The notes under the pieces: generated by a model
Database searches by the model: none
What the model was told of the DNA's origin: nothing
Seen by the model: the letters and a program-made list of their open reading frames with translations, nothing else
Position numbers and translations under genes: made by a program
Part shown: positions 35,743 through 42,265 of the stretch, in pieces
Numbering within the stretch: position 1 is the first letter of the stretch
Layout of the letters: each line of letters begins with the position of its first letter
Source: Pseudomonas songnenensis
GTDB taxonomy: Bacteria; Pseudomonadota; Gammaproteobacteria; Pseudomonadales; Pseudomonadaceae
Assembly: GCF_003696315.1 (NCBI RefSeq)
Contig: NZ_RFFN01000003.1
Span: 558,001 to 622,000, forward strand
Direction of reading: 5' to 3'
DNA: 64,000 nt

Positions 35743-38700
35743 ATTTTGGCAAAATCCCTCTGGGTGATCAGCCAGTAGGCCACGTCATCGGCATTGTCGC
35801 CGTCTGTAGGCATCTGCGCTGCAAACGCTTGCCAGTTACGCGGCTTCGGCTGGGGGAGCGTGATGCGGTTATAGCCTGGGAAGGGATCGCCTGCGTGGCA
35901 AACAGTTTCACCCAGCTGGAACTGCGCGTAGACCTTGAGGCTGTATTCGATGGCTTGCCGGTAGCGCAGCGGGTCACCCGCCGTGGGCACGGCAAACTGC
36001 GCGGGCAAGACAAAGAGCAAGCGGTTGCCAGTGAGCACCAGGGCGCCGAGTTTTTCCTTGGGGATCGGCTTGTAACGGTAGGTCCAGCCTGAGGTATGAC
36101 CGCGAGTGCGTAGCACTTCCTTGGCTATCAGGCGAAAGTCGAGGCCATTGCGGAACTGGCCCAGCAGCGGGGTACTCACCTCGACCACCCAGTCCAGCGG
36201 GGCCAGGTAAACGCGTGCTTCCTTTTGTACGGCTAGCAGGCGGGCCTTGTCCGCCGCGCTGGCCTTGCTCTGCCAGAACTGCAGGCGCTCGATCCGCACG
36301 CAGGGCTCACCCAGCGCGCCGAGCAGTTGCTGGTAAGCCTGCAAGGGGTCGTTCATCTGCGGCAGGCGCCGCTTGGTGCCAAAGGGGCCATGCTTGATAG
36401 CCTGTTCTACCGCGTCATCGGCCAGTAGCACGGTCCCAATAACCCCGGCCACCAGCAAGCCGACGCCCAGGCCGAGCAGCCAGGGACTGGCCAGCAGGCC
36501 AATGGTGTAGAGCGCCCAGATACCCGAGCCGCTGGCGGCGATCATATTGGCCATGGCGACATCGTCATCGCCGTCGCGCACCGCACGGTAACCATCCCAG
36601 GCAAATAACACTGCGGTTATGCCCATGGCCGCAGCCGAGCCGACGCGCGAGGCATTTAGCCAAGTGCTGCCGGTACGTTTTATCAGGTTGTCTGCCCAGA
36701 AGCCGGATGTCTGGAAACGCCCCCGTTCCCAGAACACGTGCCAGGGATTGGCCGTCCGCTTGGTATCGGTTAGCAACTTAAGGGCGACGTTGTTTGCAGC
36801 TACCCCTAGATCAGCTAAACCGCCAACTACATTTGCAAGAGAGCGCCAATGTTCTCCGTTTTGATAAAAAATCCGAGCCGCAACCGTATTCGAAAATAAG
36901 CTATAGCCTGCACAAATAGTCGCCAGCACAGGCAGCGCCTTGCTATTGGCGAGGGTTTTAGCAGTGCTCAGGTGAGCCGCGCTGGTGCGCCATTGTTTGT
37001 AGTCGGCCACCAATGGGTCGTTGGCCTCGGCGGCCACCACCATCACTTGGCCCAGGTCTTTGCGGGCAAAGTTCAGACGCTCGGCCAGCTTGCCGCTGCT
37101 GGTGGCGAGTACCTGACCATTCTTCTTCTCCAGGCTGGCATAGAGGTAGTTGTCACGGGTCAGGGACGCACGCTCGGCGGCGGTGATGCCGAAGCTGAAA
37201 CCATCGCCATGCACGCCCAGCACCACCATATTCTTGGCCAGGGCTTCGCCTTGGGGCAGGAGTTTCAGCCCCTTGGCCTGGCTATGCAGTTTTTTCAGCA
37301 CATCGAAGGTGGGGGCGAAGCTGCGGTGCAGTTGCACCTGAGTAACGCTATTGCTTTCGCTGATACGTTTGACCGCGAGCACGCTGGCGGTGGCCACATG
37401 GTTGAGCAATTCGTCCAGGGCTGCAGCCAGGTTTTGCCCGGCATAGGCGGTGTTAAGAAAACTCAGTGCGCTTAGGCCCAAGCGCTCAGGCTTGACGGCA
37501 AGGCCGCCTTCCGCCAGTGCCTGCAGGCGCTTGGCGGCTTCTGGTAATTCCCCCTGAGCATCGGCCAGCAAACCTTTGGTCAATGCATGGGTAGCCTCGA
37601 TCAGTTGGCGGCTGAGTTTGTCAACGGCAGCGCTGGCTTTCAGGTCTTGCGCTTCGATGCAGCGCGGGTCGCAGCCTTTGGGTGAGCGGTTGAGCACTTC
37701 CAGCAGTTCGGCTAGCTGGGCATAGGGCTCCAGCAGGCGTTCATCACGGCTGTGGAGAAAGTCGTTCCATACCGCCGGCAACCGTTCGACCAGCCTGAGC
37801 ATACGTTCCTGCTGGCGGTAGAGCTGTTCGCGGGCTTGCTCGCGCTCGCTGTGCAGGGTGGCTTTCTTCAGCGCCGCTATGTCGATATGGCTTTTGAATT
37901 CCTGCAACGGGCCATCTGCGGGCATGACCTCTTGGTAAAGTACCTCGGCATAACGGCCAAAGGGTTGGTGCGCAACCAATGCATTGAGGGTTTGCAACAG
38001 CTCAGCACACAATCTCGACTGAGCGACCGCATGGCGCAGGGCAAAAATGGGGTCGTCGAGCATTATCCCGACCAATTGCGGATGGCCGCGCAACTGGTAT
38101 TCGGAGAGCAAGTCTTTATTGGCGGGGAGTGCCGGCAGTGGCTCGGGTGGAGTGCTGTTGATAAAGCCGGCCAGTTCCTTTTGGCGTTGCTCAAGCTGCT
38201 TGACCAACGATGTTGCGGGTAATTCAGTGAGGCCGGCATTGAATAGCAGAGGGTCTTCCAGCAGGGTTTCAAGGTGCAGCTCACGGGCGCACATGCCTTT
38301 GCTAATGCGGGTGATCTGAATAATTGGCATCGCTTGCGTGGCTTTCCATTGCTCTGGGCCTACCACGGCGGCAGCCCAGGCCGGCGCAATGTTCTGGCAG
38401 CGTTGCTTGACCCGCGCAGAGCTGGCTTCCAGCCACTCGATGTACTCCCAGGTCCAAGGCAGTTCGCTGTAGGCCATGGCTAGCTGGTCACCGACAAAAC
38501 GGCCTTGTAACAACATGGGTACAAGAATCAGATGCTGCTTGGCACCAACAGGCTTACGCCCATCTGCCTTGCCGCCACTTTTTGCAGTTTTGCGCCAGTG
38601 CGCGACATCCACCTCGAAAAGCTGACCTTTGCCGTCACTTTCCAGCTCACGCCACAGTTTACCCTGGCGAAAAACGTAAAGACGACCGGGGCGAAGTACC

Positions 38701-38948
38701 CCACCTTTAGGCGCCTCATCGTATTTTTCATAACCCGGTAGACGCGCCATGGGCACCACAGCAAGAAAGGTATTTTGCTGGATGTTCTCTTCTTCTTCGT
38801 GGCTGCGCATATCTGTTTCAACAACGATTTGCAGCATTCCGCCATCGCTACGCTCGATATTCAGCCCAAGCCTCGCGCGGCGGGCGTTGTCATAATCCGT
38901 GCGCTTGCGCGTGCCTTGGTTGATGGGCTGATCCTTTAGCTCGCTCAT
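35739..38948 (-). CDS. Large VgrG-linked T6SS effector candidate with C-terminal membrane helices
   Basis: The 1069-residue protein directly follows vgrG with a four-base overlap. It has no signal peptide. The N-terminal part contains GGVLRPGRLYVFRQGKLWREL (about 85-105), a pattern I associate with VasX/BTH_I2691-type effectors. A long helical middle (about 330-620) is followed by several hydrophobic segments between about 690 and 880, including VGSAAAMGITAVLFAWDGYRAV and the double helix around ASPWLLGLGVGLLVAGVIGTVLL. A C-terminal globular part follows (TYRYKPIPKEKLGALVL). Colicin-like pore formation, as for VasX, is the most likely activity. No enzymatic motif was seen. AT-rich patches occur near 36760-36920. 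The VasX relationship is inferred. Confidence 0.7.
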   Translation of the reverse strand: MSELKDQPINQGTRKRTDYDNARRARLGLNIERSDGGMLQIVVETDMRSHEEEENIQQNTFLAVVPMARLPGYEKYDEAPKGGVLRPGRLYVFRQGKLWRELESDGKGQLFEVDVAHWRKTAKSGGKADGRKPVGAKQHLILVPMLLQGRFVGDQLAMAYSELPWTWEYIEWLEASSARVKQRCQNIAPAWAAAVVGPEQWKATQAMPIIQITRISKGMCARELHLETLLEDPLLFNAGLTELPATSLVKQLEQRQKELAGFINSTPPEPLPALPANKDLLSEYQLRGHPQLVGIMLDDPIFALRHAVAQSRLCAELLQTLNALVAHQPFGRYAEVLYQEVMPADGPLQEFKSHIDIAALKKATLHSEREQAREQLYRQQERMLRLVERLPAVWNDFLHSRDERLLEPYAQLAELLEVLNRSPKGCDPRCIEAQDLKASAAVDKLSRQLIEATHALTKGLLADAQGELPEAAKRLQALAEGGLAVKPERLGLSALSFLNTAYAGQNLAAALDELLNHVATASVLAVKRISESNSVTQVQLHRSFAPTFDVLKKLHSQAKGLKLLPQGEALAKNMVVLGVHGDGFSFGITAAERASLTRDNYLYASLEKKNGQVLATSSGKLAERLNFARKDLGQVMVVAAEANDPLVADYKQWRTSAAHLSTAKTLANSKALPVLATICAGYSLFSNTVAARIFYQNGEHWRSLANVVGGLADLGVAANNVALKLLTDTKRTANPWHVFWERGRFQTSGFWADNLIKRTGSTWLNASRVGSAAAMGITAVLFAWDGYRAVRDGDDDVAMANMIAASGSGIWALYTIGLLASPWLLGLGVGLLVAGVIGTVLLADDAVEQAIKHGPFGTKRRLPQMNDPLQAYQQLLGALGEPCVRIERLQFWQSKASAADKARLLAVQKEARVYLAPLDWVVEVSTPLLGQFRNGLDFRLIAKEVLRTRGHTSGWTYRYKPIPKEKLGALVLTGNRLLFVLPAQFAVPTAGDPLRYRQAIEYSLKVYAQFQLGETVCHAGDPFPGYNRITLPQPKPRNWQAFAAQMPTDGDNADDVAYWLITQRDFAKI

Positions 38949-41035
38949 GCGTCACCGTCCGGGTTAAGCAGTTCAACTTGCCCGCCTTGCTCCGGGTCGC
39001 CCCAGACGTCCACGATCAACTGTTGCGGCCCCTTGACCCCTTTTTCTGTTGGGGCTGCTAACGGGTTCGGATTGGCAGTGCCGGGTTTCTCGCCTACCGG
39101 CGCAGTATCTGCGGGTTTGGGCAATGTCGGCGCTATGGGCGCCGCCCCCGATCCACTGCCCGGCGCTCCGCCGGAGTTGATCTTGATCACCGGCCCGACC
39201 AGGGTGGCGCCACCGCCGTCGAGCTTGATAAAGCTGCCACCAGCCTTGAAGGTCAGTTCGCTGCCGGCTTCGAGGACTACCTTCAAGCCGCTGGACAGAT
39301 GAATTTCGTTGCCCGCTTCGATGAACTGCCCGGCACCGATCTTCAGGTGCTGGGTATTGCCCACGGTGAGGTGGTCGCTGGCGCGGATTTCGGTCTTGCG
39401 GTCGGCGTGGGTGGTGCGGTGTTCTTCGCCCTTGAACTCGCTATAGCTGTTGGCCTCGACGGTGTCGTGGCGCTCGTGGCCGACGCGGATCTTTTGGTCG
39501 TGCTCGATGTTCTCGTCCCAATCGCGCTGGGCGTGGAGGTAGATCTGTTCGGCGCCCTTGCGGTCTTCGATGCGCAGCTCGTTGTAGCCGCCACCACCGG
39601 GGGAGCTCAGGGTCTTGAACACCGTGCGGGTCTTGTTCGCTGGCAGGTCGTAAGGGACCTGGTGTTCCTTGTGGTACAGGCAGCCGGTCACCAGCGGTTG
39701 GTCGGGGTCGCCTTCGAGGAAGGTCACCAGCACTTCCATGCCAACGCGCGGGATCGCGATGCCGCCGTAGCGGTCGCCGGCCCAGCTTGAGCTGACGCGC
39801 AGCCAGCAGCTGGTCTTGTCGTCGGCCTGGCCTTCGCGGTCCCAGTGGAACTGGACGCGTATTCGTCCGTATTCATCGCAGTGGATTTCTTCGCCGGCGG
39901 GGCCGACCACGGCGGTCTGGCTGCCCAGCACCTTCGGTTTCGGATGGCGAAGCGCCGGGCGGAAGGGGATGGCCCAGGGGGTGGCGTTGAAGTGGTTGCG
40001 GTAGCCCTGGACGAAGCCGTCACCGGTATCGACATGACTGGTGACGGACTCCTCCAACACCTGCGGCTGCTTACCTTCATGCAGCACTTCGGTAAGCAGC
40101 CAGAGCTGGTTCCAGTCGCTGCGCAGGTGTTCGGTGAGCGGGAGGAAATGCCCGCTTGCCAGCCGCGGCTGGTCGCTTTCGCCTTCGGCCAGTTCGTAAT
40201 CGTGGCGGTGGCGCTCCAGGGCGCGCTGCGACAGGTGCTTGCCGCGGGTGCGCTCGGTGAAGCGGCCAGGGTAGTCGTAGTCCTCGAGATCCGGCTGGAA
40301 ATCGCTGTGGAACGCGGCCTCCATGGTCAGGCGTGGCTTCTCGAAATCGTAATCGCGGCGCGTGACCCGGCTGGTACGGGTTTCCAGGCGCAGGCCGAAG
40401 CGCTTGATCACCGGTTGGTCGGCGACCAGGCCGCTGTCCTGCTGATAGGCGGTGGCCGCGAGCCTGGGGAAGATCGTCTGGTCATCGCCAAAGACCAGCA
40501 CATGGCCGCTCGCACCGTGCTGGAAGTGATAGTGAATGCCCTCTTCCTCGCACAGACGCTGGATGAAGTGCAGGTCGGTCTCGTCGTACTGCACGCAATA
40601 CTCGCGCGGCGGGTAGACCACCGGGCCGAGCCCGAAGCGGTAGGCATCGGCCTGGATGCCATGTTCCTCGAGCACCTGGGCGACGATCTGCGGCACGCTG
40701 AGGTGCTGGAAAATGCGCTGGTTGGTGCGATGGGCGAGGTAGGCCAGCTGCGGCACCAGCGTGAGGCGATAGCGGGTCAGGCGCTGGCCGGATTCACCCT
40801 GGGCCGCCTGATGCACCAGCCCATGAACACCACTGCCATCCGGCGCGAAGGCGAGGAAGGCCGGGCGATGCAGCAGGCTTTCCAGATCCAGGTCGGGGCG
40901 CTCGCTGACCAGTTCCAGGTCGAAGCAATAGGGCTGACTGATGGCCTCGCGGCCCCGGAATTCGAGCACCTTGAAGTCGTGCTCGACGCCTTCGAGGGAA
41001 AGCGTGAAGTGGGCCTGGTTGGCTGGGGCGAACAT
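38945..41035 (-). CDS. vgrG: Type VI secretion spike protein VgrG
   Basis: The 696-residue protein shows the whole VgrG layout: gp27-like domain (FTLSLEGVEHDFKVLEFRGREAIS, and YDETDLHFIQRLCEEEGIHYHF near 150), the OB-fold gp5 part (DEYGRIRVQFHWDREG and SSSWAGDRYGGIAIPRVGMEVLVTFLEGDPDQPLVTG near 395-450) and the beta-prism spike with repeats up to about residue 610. A C-terminal tail of about 80 residues is Pro/Gly/Ala-rich and ends in a conserved-looking VDVWGDPEQGG. It probably docks the effector encoded next. AGGAGGA seven bases before the ATG at 41035 is an optimal ribosome binding site. Confidence 0.95.
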   Translation of the reverse strand: MFAPANQAHFTLSLEGVEHDFKVLEFRGREAISQPYCFDLELVSERPDLDLESLLHRPAFLAFAPDGSGVHGLVHQAAQGESGQRLTRYRLTLVPQLAYLAHRTNQRIFQHLSVPQIVAQVLEEHGIQADAYRFGLGPVVYPPREYCVQYDETDLHFIQRLCEEEGIHYHFQHGASGHVLVFGDDQTIFPRLAATAYQQDSGLVADQPVIKRFGLRLETRTSRVTRRDYDFEKPRLTMEAAFHSDFQPDLEDYDYPGRFTERTRGKHLSQRALERHRHDYELAEGESDQPRLASGHFLPLTEHLRSDWNQLWLLTEVLHEGKQPQVLEESVTSHVDTGDGFVQGYRNHFNATPWAIPFRPALRHPKPKVLGSQTAVVGPAGEEIHCDEYGRIRVQFHWDREGQADDKTSCWLRVSSSWAGDRYGGIAIPRVGMEVLVTFLEGDPDQPLVTGCLYHKEHQVPYDLPANKTRTVFKTLSSPGGGGYNELRIEDRKGAEQIYLHAQRDWDENIEHDQKIRVGHERHDTVEANSYSEFKGEEHRTTHADRKTEIRASDHLTVGNTQHLKIGAGQFIEAGNEIHLSSGLKVVLEAGSELTFKAGGSFIKLDGGGATLVGPVIKINSGGAPGSGSGAAPIAPTLPKPADTAPVGEKPGTANPNPLAAPTEKGVKGPQQLIVDVWGDPEQGGQVELLNPDGDA

Positions 41036-41170
41036 CCATGTTCCTCCTGTTCAGTCCATGTATCAGCGCATGGGCGCTTGCGGAGCCCCGTTTAACACAG
41101 GCCGTCCGCTCTAGAATGCGTGGCTCGCGCATTCCGGAGCGACGTTGACGGAATCTGTTCAGTGCTTCGC

Positions 41171-41205
41171 AAAAAAGCGTTCGGCCAGGCGAGCCTGGCC
41201 GACGC
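41171..41205 (-). terminator. Intrinsic terminator after hcp
   Basis: Read on the minus strand, a GGCCAGGC/GCCTGGCC hairpin with extended CG pairs is followed by CTTTTTT. It separates hcp from vgrG, so vgrG either has its own promoter or depends on read-through. Confidence 0.75.
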
Positions 41206-41219
41206 GGGACCGCGGCGAA

Positions 41220-41738
41220 TCAGCCGGCGATCGGGGTGCGCCAGTCGTCGGAGCCGGAGGTGCCGGATACCTCGTGGGTCCAGACGATCTTGCGATAGGT
41301 GAAGTACACGTCTTCCAGATGGGTGAAGTGCGACATGTTCGGGTCCTGGCAGTTGGGCATGCGCGACTGCACGTCGACGATCACCGCATCTTCCAGTTCG
41401 ATGGTGAAGTAGTGTTCCTGAGTACCGGTGGACGAGGTGCGATACCACTCCAGACGGCACTTGTTCAGGCGCTCGCCGGACGTCAGGGCGTTGAAGATCA
41501 GCGGCGACGACTTGTCGAACACCTTGGTGATCATCAGTGGCTTGTGCACGCGCTGGCCAGTCGGCTGGCCGGACTGCGGGTCACGCGGAATGATGACCTG
41601 ATGCTGGAAGGCCTGCACCAGGATCTGGTCCTCATGGCCTTCCTGGAAAATGTTGCCAACCGAGTCCTCGGTGAAGGTGCCAGCGGTGATCAGGCCTTGC
41701 TTGGTGCCTTCGAGGGACAGATACGCGGGTGTTGGCAT
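41220..41738 (-). CDS. hcp: Type VI secretion tube protein Hcp
   Basis: The 172-residue protein is a standard Hcp: it starts MPTPAYLSLEGTKQGLI, contains HKPLMITKVFDKSSPLIFNALTSGE and ends with the HFTHLEDVYFTYRKIVWTHEVSGTSGSDDW segment. Hcp hexamers stack into the T6SS inner tube and carry small effectors. ATG at 41738 has a good AGGAG site. No T6SS structural genes (tssB/C, tssK, tssM and others) are present in the window, so this is an orphan hcp-vgrG island relying on an apparatus elsewhere. It is followed by its own terminator. Confidence 0.96.
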   Translation of the reverse strand: MPTPAYLSLEGTKQGLITAGTFTEDSVGNIFQEGHEDQILVQAFQHQVIIPRDPQSGQPTGQRVHKPLMITKVFDKSSPLIFNALTSGERLNKCRLEWYRTSSTGTQEHYFTIELEDAVIVDVQSRMPNCQDPNMSHFTHLEDVYFTYRKIVWTHEVSGTSGSDDWRTPIAG

Positions 41739-41785
41739 GGGTGCTCTCCTTGTCTGAAATGAGTGCCGAATGGCCATTTCATAAC

Positions 41786-41801
41786 AACAAGCACCATGCC
41801 A
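41786..41801 (-). promoter_or_regulatory. Possible sigma-54 promoter of hcp
   Basis: On the minus strand TGGCATGGTGCTTGTT resembles the RpoN consensus TGGCACG-N4-TTGCW, with GT instead of GC at -12. It lies about 50 bases before the hcp ATG, and dyads that could be enhancer sites lie 90-220 bases further upstream. Confidence 0.35.
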
Positions 41802-41886
41802 TCTAATAAAAAACCTTATTTTTCAAATAGATACACAATCAACAACATACACCCAAACGGCAGGCGTGATGCCCAGCACAGAAAGC

Positions 41887-42012
41887 TGCGCAAGAACTTG
41901 CACAGCCGCGGCAACAACTTGCGCAACACCGCCTCAACGCGTGGCAGATCGCGCTGCGAACAGCTTACTCACAAGGTTATCCACAGGACGCCTGCGCAAT
42001 AACCTGCGCAGG
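41887..42012. repeat. Cluster of TGCGCA-containing dyads upstream of hcp
   Basis: Three related inverted repeats occur in 126 bases: TGCGCAAG-AA-CTTGCACA (41887-41904), the perfect TTGCGCAA at 41919-41926 inside a larger half-site repeat, and CCTGCGCA-N6-TGCGCAGG (41991-42012). The region has no gene and is otherwise AT-rich nearer hcp. They may be operator or enhancer sites. Confidence 0.5.
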
Positions 42013-42052
42013 ACCATTACTGCTGCTCAGCGTCTTGCCACTTTTCTCCAGG

Positions 42053-42097
42053 CAAAAAAAACCTCGAACTTCATTGGGGGAGGGGGAAGTTCGAGGT
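42053..42097 (-). terminator. Intrinsic terminator of ErsA
   Basis: ACCTCGAACTTC (42061-42072 on the plus strand) pairs perfectly with GAAGTTCGAGGT (42086-42097); on the minus strand it is followed by at least seven T residues. It would also stop any read-through from polA. Confidence 0.9.
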
Positions 42098-42182
42098 CGA
42101 ATCCGGACCGCTAGGGCGGGGTCCAGAGATCTGCCAACACTTAACACAACAAGGAGCATCGAAGGGCTTTTACACCCTTCGC
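42053..42182 (-). ncRNA. ersA: ErsA small regulatory RNA
   Basis: Read on the minus strand, a transcript of about 130 bases is predicted between polA and hcp. It begins with a hairpin (GAAGGG/CCCTTC, about 42163-42180), has a pyrimidine-rich single-stranded part with CTCCTTGTTGTG that could pair with Shine-Dalgarno regions, and ends in the terminator at 42053-42097. An AlgU-type promoter sits at the right place. In P. aeruginosa the sigma-22-dependent sRNA ErsA (about 132 nt, Hfq-dependent, acting on algC and oprD among others) lies next to polA. Position, length, promoter class and structure all agree. I identified it from context and structure, not by alignment. Confidence 0.75.
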
Positions 42183-42186
42183 ATGC

Positions 42187-42214
42187 TCTGACCGGAGCGT
42201 TGCGCGGTAAGTTC
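42187..42214 (-). promoter_or_regulatory. AlgU (sigma-22)-type promoter of ersA
   Basis: On the minus strand GAACTT (42209-42214) and TCAGA (42187-42191) are 17 bases apart, matching the AlgU/RpoE consensus GAACTT-N16/17-TCtgA. The predicted start is about 42180-42182. Confidence 0.75.
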
Positions 42215-42265
42215 AACGCGAACGAAAAAAATTTCGTCGACTACCGACATTTTTCGGCAGCTCGA

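Noticed and set aside
41977..41985. Perfect DnaA-box sequence TTATCCACA
   Set aside because: A single box with no further boxes or AT-rich unwinding element arranged as an origin; likely chance.
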